This document shows positions 51,143 to 61,300 of a stretch of 64,000 nucleotides of DNA, piece after piece. The notes under the pieces were generated by a model. The model searched no databases, was not told where the DNA came from, and saw nothing but the letters and a program-made list of their open reading frames with translations. The translations under genes were made by a program, and so were the position numbers. The stretch covers positions 124,001 through 188,000 of the forward strand of contig JABARQ010000047.1 of the NCBI GenBank assembly GCA_019186985.1. The letters are read 5' to 3'. Numbering within the stretch: the first letter of the stretch is position 1; the number at the start of each line of letters is the position of its first letter. Source of the stretch: Prosthecobacter sp. GTDB lineage: Bacteria > Verrucomicrobiota > Verrucomicrobiia > Verrucomicrobiales > Verrucomicrobiaceae.

Positions 51143-53848
51143 TCAGTGAAGGATGCGAAGCCGGAGGAACCGCCGCCCCTCCAGGGAGCTCGGCGTGGTG
51201 TCACGAACCAGGACCTGCCGGACGCCGGGCGTGGCGGGGTCGGCTTCCGGCAGGCCGGGCCCGGTGAAGGGGCCGCCGCGCAGGCTGGTGGCCAGCGCCG
51301 CCCAGCTGCCAGGCGCCAGGCTGGAGGAGGCCTCGACCACCAGGGTGATGTCATCGTGCGCAGGATCACGCAGCACCTCCATGGCCATGAAATCACCTTC
51401 GGCGTAGCTGCGCAGGCCGGCCGGCGGCCCGGCTGAAACATCAGGGCTCAGGGGCGACGTCCCCAGGGCGTATTCATAGAGGTTGGGCAGACCGTCGGCA
51501 TCAGGATCCGCCGCGTCAGACACGCCCCGGCTGCCAAAATGCATCTGCTTCCACAACGAGATGGCCGTGGTGATCGTGACACGGAACATCACTCCCCCTC
51601 CGCCATCTCCACCACCGGGAAGCACTCCATAAAGATCCCCCTCCGCCGATGTGGCGACCCCGCCCGTCAGAAGCAGTCCCGCGCCGTCTCCGGCCGAGCC
51701 CGCCCCCGGCGCCGCCCCCGAAGGACCGGTGAACGAAACCAGGTTCTCCAGCCCTCCGGACGCAGAATGACGAAACAAAGTTCCTGCCTCCGCCTCCCCG
51801 CCTGACTGCGTGATGCCATGGATGGAACCCTCGGCTGACACATGCAGCTCCCCGCCCGGCTGCCGCCCGGGCACGGCCCCGGACCCGCCTGTAAATTCAC
51901 CCGCAACACTCCAGGCGGCTGTCACCGGATCGAACGTAAAAAGCGTCCCTGCATCCGCAGATCCCCCAAGGCTGGTGGTGCCGTAAATCAGGCCATCAAT
52001 CCCCAAAACCAGACCACCCTGGGGCGACCTCGGCCCGGCTGCTCCAAACGACTGGATCACGGAATAGCCGCCTGCGGCCGTCAGCCTGAAAAGCACGCCC
52101 GTGTTGGAGGCACCGCCTTCCTCGGTCACTCCGTAAAGGCTGCCATCAGCCGCCAGCACCAGCGGCCCCCTTGGCTTGCCGCCAGGAACCGTCCCAGCCA
52201 TGCCGGTGAAGGACAGCACCCTCGTCCTGACACCCGACGCTGAAACCTTGAAGATCGTGCCCCGGTTTGACACCCCGCCTTCACGGGCCACCCCATAGAG
52301 GAATCCATCCGACCCTTCGACCAGAGGCCCCTCCGCAAGCCCGCCCGCCGAAGCCGTGTGGGAAGCAAGCAGCTCAACGGAGGAGCTTGCCTCGATGAAT
52401 CGAAAGGTCACTCCCCGGGATGAGGATCCTCCCTTGGCGGCAAGCGCGTGAAAAACACCACCGCCCGCAGCCCGCAGCCCGCCGTCAGGCCATGTCCCAA
52501 GCGCACCCCCAAGCGCTGCGGCCGCAGACACATTCCCCGCCGTGTCGAACTTCATCACATTGCCTCCGCCGCCGGTGCCACCGGCAGCCATGGGAAAATA
52601 TCCGACGTTCCCGTTCATCACCGGAGCCCCGGAGGGCATCCATCCCATCGGCAGCGACAAGGCCGCCACCACCGTGAAGGAACCGGCCGGGTCCACCTTG
52701 CAGACAAGGCCGTAGTTGCCCGCCCCACCGGCGCTGGTCACGGCATGAAACAAACCGTCCGCACCCAGCACCATCCCTCCGCGTGGCGAGGCCCCAGGAA
52801 CAGCACCGGCAGCACCGGTAAAGTTCGCCAGCACTGCATGCACCCCCAGGGTGCTGATCTGATAGGCTGTGCCCCAGCCTGCCGAGCCACCACCCGACGT
52901 GGTGCCGCGGAGAAGCCCGTCAGCCCCGGCCACCAGCTGGCCCGAAGGCTGGGATCCCGTGGGATCCTCAAAGTGCCACAGCACCGTGTGGACCGGCGCC
53001 GACGTGATCCTGAAGAACGTGCCGAAGTCATTCACACCTCCAAATTCAGTCGTGCCATACAGCGAACCATCACCATGCAACACCAGGGGCCCTGCCGGAT
53101 TGGCCCCGGGCCTCAGGCCGGAGATGCCGGTGAACTCGGCGAGGGTGCGCCAGGTGCCTGACGTGCCGATCTCATACACCACGCCCAGTCCTGCCGCACC
53201 ACCGCCACGGGTCACCCCATAAAGCTGGCCATTCGACGCCACCAGCGGCCCGAGAGGCTCGCTTCCGGGCCTGGCCCCCGTCGTGCCGGTCAGTTCGGCC
53301 AGCATCGTCAGCTCACCCGCCGCAGTCATCCGAAAAACCGTTCCCGCAGCCGCAGCACCGCCCGCCTGGGTGACTCCGTAAAAATAGCCATCCGCATGAA
53401 ACATCAGCCCATGCGGCACCGAGCCCGGTGCAAGGCCTGAAGGCCCGGTGAAATCCACCAGCTTGGTGAACACCCCCTCCGTCGTGATCTTGAAGACGAC
53501 CCCGAAACCGCCGCTGCCCCCGCTTGCAGTCGTGCCATACAGCGCCCCCTCAGGCCCTTCCACCAGACCTGCGGCAGGCCCCTGCCCGTCCAGTCCGGAA
53601 AACGAATGAACCGTGTCCAGCCCGCCCGTACCAGTCACCTTGAAGACAGATCCCCTGCCATAACCACCACCTGCTGTAGCCACCCCGTAGAAGTCACCGC
53701 CGGAGTGCCTCACCAAGGGCGCCACAACCTGGACCCCAGGCCGCTCAAAGCTCGCCAGAACCTCATAGCTCACCGATGCCGGCAGCGGCGTCAGGCCGCA
53801 GGCAGCCACAAACGCCACGAAAAACACGAGGCAGGCCGGTGCATTCAT
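51143..53848 (-). CDS. Secreted GloVer-repeat (TIGR03803-type) protein
   Basis: ATG at 53848 (MNAPACLVFFVAFVAACGL) provides a signal peptide; product 901 residues. From about residue 45 to 790 there are about a dozen or more repeats of the 'GloVer' motif LYGTTxxGGxxGxGTVFKxT, e.g. LYGTTASGGSGGFGVVFKIT, YFYGVTQAGG, LYGVTRGGGAAG. They probably form beta propellers. The C-terminus holds FGSRGVSDAADPDADGLPNL, a Verrucomicrobiota-type 'DPDGDGLPNLLEYALG' segment, and a beta domain ending RRFLRLRI. The GloVer family is known from Gloeobacter and Verrucomicrobia. Function is not known, probably surface adhesion. A near-palindromic copy of the shared element lies 86 bases upstream. Confidence 0.82.
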   Translation of the reverse strand: MNAPACLVFFVAFVAACGLTPLPASVSYEVLASFERPGVQVVAPLVRHSGGDFYGVATAGGGYGRGSVFKVTGTGGLDTVHSFSGLDGQGPAAGLVEGPEGALYGTTASGGSGGFGVVFKITTEGVFTKLVDFTGPSGLAPGSVPHGLMFHADGYFYGVTQAGGAAAAGTVFRMTAAGELTMLAELTGTTGARPGSEPLGPLVASNGQLYGVTRGGGAAGLGVVYEIGTSGTWRTLAEFTGISGLRPGANPAGPLVLHGDGSLYGTTEFGGVNDFGTFFRITSAPVHTVLWHFEDPTGSQPSGQLVAGADGLLRGTTSGGGSAGWGTAYQISTLGVHAVLANFTGAAGAVPGASPRGGMVLGADGLFHAVTSAGGAGNYGLVCKVDPAGSFTVVAALSLPMGWMPSGAPVMNGNVGYFPMAAGGTGGGGNVMKFDTAGNVSAAAALGGALGTWPDGGLRAAGGGVFHALAAKGGSSSRGVTFRFIEASSSVELLASHTASAGGLAEGPLVEGSDGFLYGVAREGGVSNRGTIFKVSASGVRTRVLSFTGMAGTVPGGKPRGPLVLAADGSLYGVTEEGGASNTGVLFRLTAAGGYSVIQSFGAAGPRSPQGGLVLGIDGLIYGTTSLGGSADAGTLFTFDPVTAAWSVAGEFTGGSGAVPGRQPGGELHVSAEGSIHGITQSGGEAEAGTLFRHSASGGLENLVSFTGPSGAAPGAGSAGDGAGLLLTGGVATSAEGDLYGVLPGGGDGGGGVMFRVTITTAISLWKQMHFGSRGVSDAADPDADGLPNLYEYALGTSPLSPDVSAGPPAGLRSYAEGDFMAMEVLRDPAHDDITLVVEASSSLAPGSWAALATSLRGGPFTGPGLPEADPATPGVRQVLVRDTTPSSLEGRRFLRLRILH

Positions 53849-53933
53849 GGAACGACTCTTCCTGCAATCCTGGGAAGACCGTGACAACACGTCTCCAGTG
53901 TTACCCATGCCCGCTCCCCCTGCCAACCACGAT

Positions 53934-53954
53934 CCGTAACCGTTCGGTTACCAA
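53934..53954. promoter_or_regulatory. Shared element, near-palindromic copy (GloVer gene / divergent repeat gene)
   Basis: CCGTAACCGTTCGGTTACC, with core GTAAC-CGTTC-GGT. GTAACCG and CGGTTAC are a perfect 7-base inverted pair around TT. It lies 86 bases from the GloVer gene start (53848, left) and 51 from the ATG of the divergent gene (54005, right), so it may serve both. Confidence 0.6.
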
Positions 53955-54004
53955 ACGGTCATTGTTCAAGCCCACGACCCATGGTTTGTTGGACTCTGCA
54001 AATC

Positions 54005-55450
54005 ATGTCTCAATTCCGCAACGGCTCGCTTCTGGCGAACGCCCTGCTGGTGGCCGTTGGTGCCATCGCAGGGGCGGGCATGATGTATTTGCTGATGCCT
54101 CATGAAGGGCGCGAGCGCCTTGCCTCCAGCACCTCGCTGCTGGATAAGCCCGCCTCACCCCGCCAAGCCCCTCTGCTGGAAAAGCCCGGCCCGGCCCCCA
54201 CCCTCCAGGCGCTCACGGAGTTCCTGCGCGCCAAGGATCCTGAAGAACGCTCCGTGGCCCTGCGCGAAGCCGGCGCCGAGATGGCTCGCCGCGACCATGC
54301 CGCCGCCCTCCTGTTTGCCGAACAGTTCCGCTCCGACCAGGACAAGCTCGACTTCATGCGCGGCATCTTCGGCGTCTGGGGTGGCACGGATCCCCGGGGT
54401 GCGCTCGACCACGCCAACACCAACTTCACCGCCGGCCTGCTCCGCTCAGAAACGATCGGCATTGCCGTCAACAAATGGGGGGCGCGCGACCCCCGCGGCG
54501 CCTGGCTCTGGGTGGAACAGCATCTGACCGGCCCGCTCAAGGACCAGGCCCTCACCGACCTCGTCATCGGCTGGACCCGCCAGTCCCCCTCCGTGGCCGC
54601 CAAGTGGCTGGAAGGCACCCGCTACTATTCCCAGCCCCTCTTCGCCGCCGTCGGCAGCACCTGGGCGGAGCAGGACCCTCTCGCCGCCGCACGCTGGGCC
54701 TCAGGCCTGAACCACCCCGACGCACGCCGCACCGCCCAGACCGTCGTTGCCCAGACCTGGGCGGAAAACAGCCCCAGACAGGCTGCGGAACATTTCACCC
54801 CACAGCTTGCCGGCGACAATGGCGTCAACATCGCCACGGTGATTGCCGACATCTGGGGCACCACGGACCCGGCCGCCGCCGCCGCCTGGCTCCAGCAGCT
54901 CCCGGATTCCGCCGCCCGCCTCGAGGCCGCCGCCACGCTTGCCACCGTCTGGGCCGCCAGTGACATCCAGGCGGCCGTCGCCTGGAGCCGCTCTCTCTCC
55001 AACCCCCAGGTCCGTCGTCAGGTCATCACCCAGATCGGCACCACCTGGGGTGCCATCGAGCCGGACAGCGCCCTGAACTGGCTGAACTCACTGCCCACAG
55101 CTGACGCCTCCGCAGGCATCGTCGGCGCCTACAATTCCTGGGCCGCCACAGACGCTGTCGGCCTTGGCGAGTGGATCGCCGCCAATCCTCCCTCACCCGC
55201 CATGGACGCCGCCCGCCTCAGCCTCGCGGACGTGCTTTCCGACCAGGACATCGGCTCCGCCATGCAGCTCGCCTTCGGCCTCTCCTCCTCCGCCATGCGC
55301 GATGACGCCGTCTCCCGCTACTTCCATCACTGGCGGAAGATCGACGAAGACAGCGCCCAGGAATGGCTGGCCAAGGCGCTCCCGGGCCTGCCCGGCTCCA
55401 CCCAGCAGAGGCTGAAGCGCGAACAAAACCGCCCCATCGTCGCACGCTGA
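54005..55450 (+). CDS. Membrane-anchored protein with W-x-x-x-DP-x-x-A helical repeats
   Basis: ATG at 54005 (MSQFRNGSLLANALLVAVGAI) gives 481 residues. One N-terminal membrane helix (LLVAVGAIAGAGMMYLL) anchors a soluble helical domain. From about residue 110 to 440 a motif recurs every 30-40 residues: WGGTDPRGALDHA, WGARDPRGAWLWV, WAEQDPLAAARWA, WAENSPRQAAEHF, WGTTDPAAAAAWL, WAASDIQAAVAW, WGAIEPDSALNWL, WAATDAVGLGEW. This resembles TPR/HEAT-like solenoid repeats in which Trp and the DP turn pack between helices. I recognise no named family. Similar repeats appear in other Verrucomicrobia proteins. It converges on the kinase gene. Confidence 0.65.
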   Translation: MSQFRNGSLLANALLVAVGAIAGAGMMYLLMPHEGRERLASSTSLLDKPASPRQAPLLEKPGPAPTLQALTEFLRAKDPEERSVALREAGAEMARRDHAAALLFAEQFRSDQDKLDFMRGIFGVWGGTDPRGALDHANTNFTAGLLRSETIGIAVNKWGARDPRGAWLWVEQHLTGPLKDQALTDLVIGWTRQSPSVAAKWLEGTRYYSQPLFAAVGSTWAEQDPLAAARWASGLNHPDARRTAQTVVAQTWAENSPRQAAEHFTPQLAGDNGVNIATVIADIWGTTDPAAAAAWLQQLPDSAARLEAAATLATVWAASDIQAAVAWSRSLSNPQVRRQVITQIGTTWGAIEPDSALNWLNSLPTADASAGIVGAYNSWAATDAVGLGEWIAANPPSPAMDAARLSLADVLSDQDIGSAMQLAFGLSSSAMRDDAVSRYFHHWRKIDEDSAQEWLAKALPGLPGSTQQRLKREQNRPIVAR

Positions 55451-55464
55451 CTCCGCGCTGCAGC

Positions 55465-56811
55465 TCACGCCACCAGCGGCAGCGTCAGCGCAAACTCATT
55501 CCATTCACCGTCCGACCTCACCAGCGCCAGGTCGCCGCCATGAGCCATCGCCAGCGCCAGGGCAATGTTCAGTCCCAGTCCATGACCGCTCTGGTTTTCC
55601 CCCACCTTCGAGCCGCGCCGGAAACGCTCGAAAATCCCCACCCGGTCCTCCTCGGGAAGCGCCGGCCCCGTGTTGGCGACAGAAAAACGCGCCTGATTCC
55701 CCTCACGCTTCACCGTCAGCCGGACCTGCCCGCCCTCCGGCGTGTACTTCGCCGCATTCTCGACCAGGTTTTGCACGATGATCGCCAGATGCCTGCGGTC
55801 GGCGCACACGGTCAGGCCCGTCTCAATCTCATGCTCCACATGCAGTCGGCCATAGGCCAGCGTCTCCAGGTCGTCCAGGGCTGACACCGCCAGCTCCGAA
55901 AGGTCAAATGGCTGGCTTTCCAGACGCAGGCGGCGGGCGTCCGTGCGCGCCAGCAGCAGCAGGTCCTGGATCAGGCCGGTGAGCCTCCGCACCTGCTTCA
56001 GCAGCGTCTCGACCTCCAGCCTGCCGGCCCCGTCCAGATGCCCTCCGTCTCGCAGCGACTCAAGCCCGGCGCGCAGCACCGCCACAGGCGTCTTCAACTG
56101 ATGGGATGCATCCGCCGAAAAGCGCGTCGCCGCCTCATACGAGGCGCTGAGGCGTGCGAAGGCATCATTTAAAACCACCGTCAGCCTGGCGATCTCATCC
56201 TCGGCCTCCGGCATCGGCAGGCGCTCGGTGAGGTTTTCCACCGAAATGCTCTCCGCTGCGGCAGTCAGCGCGGAAACCGGGGACACGGCCTTCTTCCCCA
56301 TCCACAGGCCTCCGGCAAAAACCATCAGGCCAACCAGCGGCAGCGTGGTCAGCAGGCCGACCATGACATCACGCATGAAGAACTCCATCTCCGCCAGGCT
56401 GACGGCGACATGGATGGAGTAGCTCGGCTCACGGAAGCTTCCGGCACGGCAGGCCTGCCCGCGGACATCAATGGTCCTGAACCCGGGGCTGCCGCTGATG
56501 TCCTGGCCCTTGAGGTTCGGTGAATGGAACAGCACCTGCTCCTCGGGCCCCAGGATCATCAGGTAATGGTCACGAAGGTCCACGGGAACAAACTTTTCGC
56601 TCAGGGCATGGCGCGGGTTCACTGGAGCGCCGCGGAAGTTCACCAGGTCACGCACCAGTTCCGCGGCGTTTTCCCGCAGTTCCGAATCCACCTCGTTCAG
56701 CAGGCGCAGGCGGATGAAGCCCATCAGGGCGGACGAGCCGACAAGCAGTGTCAGCAGCGTCAGCGCGGCCGAATAGACACCCACCTTGATCTTGAGCGGC
56801 CAACGTTTCAT
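55465..56811 (-). CDS. Sensor histidine kinase (QseC/TctE type)
   Basis: This 448-residue kinase has two membrane helices (about 12-34 and 152-178) enclosing a periplasmic sensor of about 115 residues (EVDSELRENAAELV, VDLRDHYLMILGPEEQVLFHSP). A HAMP linker (KAVSPVSALTAAAESIS) follows, then the H-box SADASHQLKTPVAVLRAG, N-box IVQNLVENAAKYT and G-boxes with ANTGPALPEEDR and GLGLNIALALA. G1 has Asn where Asp is usual (DxGxG reads NTGPA), a possible weak spot in ATP binding, though the rest is intact. It overlaps the response regulator gene by 4 bases. Confidence 0.83.
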   Translation of the reverse strand: MKRWPLKIKVGVYSAALTLLTLLVGSSALMGFIRLRLLNEVDSELRENAAELVRDLVNFRGAPVNPRHALSEKFVPVDLRDHYLMILGPEEQVLFHSPNLKGQDISGSPGFRTIDVRGQACRAGSFREPSYSIHVAVSLAEMEFFMRDVMVGLLTTLPLVGLMVFAGGLWMGKKAVSPVSALTAAAESISVENLTERLPMPEAEDEIARLTVVLNDAFARLSASYEAATRFSADASHQLKTPVAVLRAGLESLRDGGHLDGAGRLEVETLLKQVRRLTGLIQDLLLLARTDARRLRLESQPFDLSELAVSALDDLETLAYGRLHVEHEIETGLTVCADRRHLAIIVQNLVENAAKYTPEGGQVRLTVKREGNQARFSVANTGPALPEEDRVGIFERFRRGSKVGENQSGHGLGLNIALALAMAHGGDLALVRSDGEWNEFALTLPLVA

Positions 56812-57485
56812 TCAGGCTTGATCAGCTGATAACCCACGCCGCGCACCGTCTGGATCAGCGCAGGCCTGCCATCAACCTCCAGCTTCTTACGCAGCCTCAT
56901 GATGAAGATTTCAACCGTCCTCGTGTCATACTGGTGCTCCCTCTGCCAGATCCTCTCGCAGATCTCGTCACGGGTGAAGGTCCTGCCGGGCTCACGCATG
57001 AAGATCTGCAGCACCTCAAACTCACGCGGTGAAAGCTCGATCTTTTCGCCATGACGCGTCAGCTTCCGGTGCGGCACATCCATCACCAGGTCCCCCGCCT
57101 CCAGGATGTCCGTCTCATTGAGCGTGCCTCCACGCCTTCCCAGCACCTGCACCCGGGCGACCAGCTCGTCCATGGAGAACGGCTTCGCCAGATAGTCGTC
57201 CGCCCCGGAGGTCAGCCCCTTCACCCGGCTCTCCACGTCACCGCGCGCCGTCAGGATGATCACCCGCGAATCCACATGCTGCCGGCGCAGGCGTGACAAC
57301 ACGGAAAAGCCGTCCAGCGAAGGCAGGTTCACGTCCAGCACGATGAGGTCCGGACGTGTGTCGAGCGCGGCGTTCAGCCCTTCCAGACCGTCCTTCCGGA
57401 CGGCGGTAGTGTGTCCCTGCCGGGTCAGCGCCGCAGCGATGTGCCGGGCCAGGTCGGGTTCATCTTCTATGACCAGGATGCGCAT
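56808..57485 (-). CDS. OmpR/QseB-type response regulator
   Basis: This 225-residue protein has a receiver domain with Glu7/Asp8 (VIEDEPD), phospho-acceptor Asp51 (LIVLDVNLPS), Thr in ILTARGD and Lys in YLAKPF. The DNA-binding winged helix has LSPREFEVLQIFMREPGRTFTRDEICERIWQ and TVEIFIMRLRKKLEVDGRP, ending VRGVGYQL. It is first gene of the pair and carries the shared GTAAC-N5-GGT element 77 bases upstream of its start, which fits autoregulation. It is therefore the leading candidate to bind that element. Confidence 0.88.
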   Translation of the reverse strand: MRILVIEDEPDLARHIAAALTRQGHTTAVRKDGLEGLNAALDTRPDLIVLDVNLPSLDGFSVLSRLRRQHVDSRVIILTARGDVESRVKGLTSGADDYLAKPFSMDELVARVQVLGRRGGTLNETDILEAGDLVMDVPHRKLTRHGEKIELSPREFEVLQIFMREPGRTFTRDEICERIWQREHQYDTRTVEIFIMRLRKKLEVDGRPALIQTVRGVGYQLIKPE

Positions 57486-57561
57486 GGTGGAATGTGGAGT
57501 GGATCAGGATCGCTGCAAACCGTCAGCTTATTCAGCCTCTTCACGACCGGGAAATGCTGGA

Positions 57562-57582
57562 CCGTAACAGTTCGGTTGGAAT
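57562..57582 (-). promoter_or_regulatory. Shared element, copy at the response-regulator gene
   Basis: CCGTAACAGTTCGGTTGG followed by AAT (plus strand), core GTAAC-AGTTC-GGT. The gene-proximal edge is 77 bases from the start at 57485. A looser similar sequence, CTGTAACATGATCATTTGG (57618-57636), lies further right but keeps only the GTAAC part. Confidence 0.65.
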
Positions 57583-57695
57583 TCATCCTCACCATGAAGG
57601 ACAACGCCGAAGCACCTCTGTAACATGATCATTTGGCAATGTTCGCACGATTGAACTGCCCGAGGCGTCTTACACCGCGGCCTTCAAGCCGTCCC

Positions 57696-58175
57696 ATGTC
57701 CCTCCACCGCATCATCGCCGCCCTGCTTCTGATGGCCCATGCCGTCACGGGCACGTCGTTGATTCCGGGCACCATGGCCGCGCTGGCCGACCTGGAAGGC
57801 AGCCATCAGGGCCTGATCAGCTTCGGGCGCGGTGAAACCCGGGTGATTCTCCATCATCGCACGGACGACTACACGCCCGCCGTCGGCGACCACCAGCGCT
57901 GCCTCGCCCGCTTGATCGTTCGATTCTGCCGGGCCGGCCAGGAAGGCGACCATCAGATGTCAACCGCCGGCGTCGTCGGAAGCCTGGACGAGAAACGCCC
58001 CGAGGCAGGAAGGATCAGGTCCGTTCATGAACTGACGAACCTTCCGGCCACCAACGCCTGGCTCAGCACGCAGCCAGCTTCACAAACGGCCTTCCTTCAG
58101 GGAAGGACCTTCGTGCGGCAGACACGCCCGTCACAAATGCTGCCGTCAATTCTGACGGTGCGCATCCTGGTTTGA
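57696..58175 (+). CDS. Small secreted hypothetical protein
   Basis: ATG at 57696 (MSLHRIIAALLLMAHAVTG) gives 159 residues with a signal peptide. The mature part has an unusual HLHHRxD-type sequence (VILHHRTDDYTPAVGDHQRCLARLIVRFC). His and Cys residues could bind metal, but this is not proven. I recognise no family. It lies between the response-regulator pair and the large InlB-repeat gene and has no clear copy of the shared element in the same orientation. Confidence 0.55.
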   Translation: MSLHRIIAALLLMAHAVTGTSLIPGTMAALADLEGSHQGLISFGRGETRVILHHRTDDYTPAVGDHQRCLARLIVRFCRAGQEGDHQMSTAGVVGSLDEKRPEAGRIRSVHELTNLPATNAWLSTQPASQTAFLQGRTFVRQTRPSQMLPSILTVRILV

Positions 58176-58291
58176 ACACCGGAGATCCGGGCTGATTTCA
58201 CGGCATGGCATGATCCTGCCGCAGGCCCGTTGACTCCAGGGGCTCCCCCAGGACGCCCGTTCATTCCGCCACCCATCCAAGGCGGATCCTG

Positions 58292-58312
58292 ATTCCAACC
58301 AATTCGTTACGG
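58292..58312 (+). promoter_or_regulatory. Shared element, copy at the InlB-repeat gene
   Basis: ATTCCAACCAATTCGTTACG followed by G (plus strand). On the minus strand the core reads GTAAC-GAATT-GGT. The gene-proximal edge is 83 bases from the ATG at 58395. Orientation to the gene is the same as in the other copies. Confidence 0.65.
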
Positions 58313-58394
58313 TCCCCCCATTTCATCCATGGCTCCTGCGGCGGAAGATGATCACGAAATTCAATCCAGCCGCAGATCCAACCCGCCCACGTTC

Positions 58395-61300
58395 ATGAAA
58401 GCATCCTTCAGCCGCCTCCGCCTCAGCCTGCTCGGCAGGCTTCAACAAGCACCGGCCCTCCTCGCCGCGCTGGCCCTCGCCGCATCCCCGGCCTCCACCC
58501 AGGCCAGCATCGCCTACGGCAGCATCAACAACTTCGACACCGTCAACGACACCGGCCGCGTCTGCCATGGCTTCGAGATTGAACTCGAGGACTGTCAGAG
58601 CACCGACATCACCTACACCTACAACTACAACCACTACGGCGTGCCGAAGATCACCCAGGACGACAGCATCGCCGGCCATCCGAAGACCCGCATCCGCTGG
58701 GAGAGCAAAAAAAACGCCGATGGCTCCTGGGCCGCCCACACCGCCGTTCCCACGACGACCATCGCCCCCACCGACGGCCATCAGTTCACCAACCCGTCGG
58801 TCAACTTCGGCGGCGAACACTTCGGTGTCGGCTACAGCAGCCCGGTCGGTGCCATCCACTACAACTGGCTGGTCGACGACGGCAGCAGCAGCCTGGTTCA
58901 TGGCGGCGTTGTCCAGGTCTCCACCCCCGTCTTCACCTACTACCCTCCCGTCGCCGCAGCCCCGGCCCAGGTCCAGGCCGTCATCGTGCCCCCGCCGCCG
59001 CCGGCTCCCGAACCCAAGGAGTTCGGCAAGGCCGTCTGGATGAAGGAGATCAAGACAACCACGCACAACAGCAATGAAATCAAGCTCCGTGAACTGGTCA
59101 GTGACGATCCTGACGACGCCAATGACAAGAACTGGGCGAACGGTGAGCCCGACGAGGTCGAGGTGGAATGGCGCCTTCTGCAGAAACGCAACAGCCTGCC
59201 CGACGGCGGCCCCAACAATGAAGTCGCCGCAGCCCCCGAGGACCTTCCCAACGGCGACGAAGTGGTGACCCGCCGCTACGAGTTCTTCAAATACACCGGC
59301 CCCGTCGATGCCGAATCGGGAGAAGCCATGGCTGACCTGGTGGACGCTGACGGCGTCCATGGCAGCGGCACCGTGACCTATGCCGACCACTTCAACCCTG
59401 CCACGGGTGAATGGCAGACCATCACCACCGACCTCTCCACCCTGGAGGTTGTGGGCGACTACACCGGCGCCCAGATGGCGGCCGTGGACGTGGACGCCCC
59501 CGTCGGCCTCATCGACCATGTCGGCGAAGCCGAAGTCGGCACGGCCTACGCACCGCGCACCGTGGTCATCGAAGGCGCCCTTCCCTTCATGGCGACCCAG
59601 ACCGGCTCGCTGCCTCCCGGCATGAGCTTTGATGAAACCACCGGCGTCCTCTCCGGAACACCCACCGCCACCGGCGTCTATGCCTTCCAGGTCACCGCCA
59701 GCGATGGCTACAACGTGGACGTCGAGAAGAACTACACCATGACCGTCACTGCGGCAGGCGCGGAACCCGCGCCCGCCAGCCTTCTCGACACTTCTTGTTC
59801 GCCGGCTGGCTCCGGGACCACCACGGGCGACGGCTCCTATGCGATCGGCGCCAACGCCACCGTCACCGCCGCGGCACAGCCGGGTTATCATTTCCTCAAC
59901 TGGACCGACAACGGCCAGATCGTCGGCACGAACACCTCCTACACCCTGGCGATGGACGTCAATCATTCGCTCGTCGCCAACTTCGCGCCTGATGTCGTCC
60001 AGTGGAGCATCGCCACCAGCGCCTCCCCGGTCGAAGGCGGCACCACGACCGGCGACGGCCTGGTCAATGACGGCCTGGGCACCACGGTCACCGCGACGGC
60101 AAACGCCGGTTATGTCTTCAGCAACTGGACCGAGGACGCCAACATCGTCAGCACCAGCGCCAGCTACACCTTCACCGCCACGGCCAACCGCAGCCTCGTG
60201 GCGAACTTCACCCAGGCCCCGTCGTTCACCGTGACCACCTCCGCCTCACCTTCAGCCGGTGGCGGCACTTCGGGCGGCGGCAGTTACGCCGCCGGAACCA
60301 GCGTGACGGTCTCGGCCACACCGAACGCCGGCTATGCCTTTATCAACTGGACCGAGGCAGGAGCCCAGGTCAGCGCCAGCGCCAGCTACACCTTCACCGC
60401 ATCCGCCAACCGCAGCCTCGTCGCCAACTTCACCCTCATCGGCGGCACACAATACGTCATCACCACCGCCTCCTCCCCCGGCATTGGAGGCACCACCACC
60501 GGTGACGGCACCTACGCAAGCGGATCCAGCGTGACCGTCACGGCCACGGCCGCGCCCGGCTTCATGTTCTCCAAATGGAAGGAAAACGGCATCAGCGTCA
60601 GCAGCACTGCCAGCTACACCTTCACCGCCACCGCAGGCCGCAGCCTCACCGCCACCTTCATCGAGTCCTACACGGTCACCCTGCTCTCCTCACCGCCCAG
60701 CGGCGGCACGACCGAGGCGGACAGCACCTCCTACAAGCTGGATGAAAACGCCCGTGTCGACGCCTTCCCGAACTCTGGATACGAGTTCGTCAACTGGACG
60801 GAAAACGGCACGGTGATCAGCAACGCAAACCCTTACAACTTCAATGTCACGGGCAGTCGCACCCTGGTCGCCAACTTTGCGGTCATCGGCGGTGTCAGCA
60901 TCTCCGCCAGCGCAGCACCGCTCGCAGGCGGCACCGTCACTGGCGGAGGCAGCGTCGTCAGCGGCACGCCGGTGACTCTCACCGCCACGCCCAACGCGGG
61001 TTATGGCTTCATCCACTGGACTGAGAACGGCACCGAGGTCAGCACCAGCCCGGCCTATGGCTTCACCGCGAACGCCAGCCGCACCCTGGTCGCCAACTTT
61101 GCCGCTGGCAGCACCATCAACACCTCCTCCAACCCGGCCATCGGCGGCAGCACCAGCGGCGGCGGCTTTGTCACCACCGGCGGCAGCGTCACCCTCGTCG
61201 CCACGGCCAGCCCGGGCTACACCTTCCTGCACTGGACGGACGCCACCGGCACGGAAGTCAGCACCAGCGCCAGCCACACGTTCACACCCGCAGGTGATGG

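Noticed and set aside
51049-51441. N-terminal extension of the TSP3-type ORF
   Set aside because: It lies opposite the 3' end of the GloVer gene, and a signal peptide begins at the ATG at 51048, so the extension is not coding.
57618-57640. A sixth copy of the shared element before the secreted protein at 57696
   Set aside because: Only GTAAC and a distant TTGG match, spacing differs by two bases, and the orientation is opposite to the other copies.
58323-59966. Minus-strand ORF of 547 residues opposite the InlB-repeat gene
   Set aside because: Gly/Val/Asp-rich shadow of a secreted repeat protein, with no domain and no start signal.
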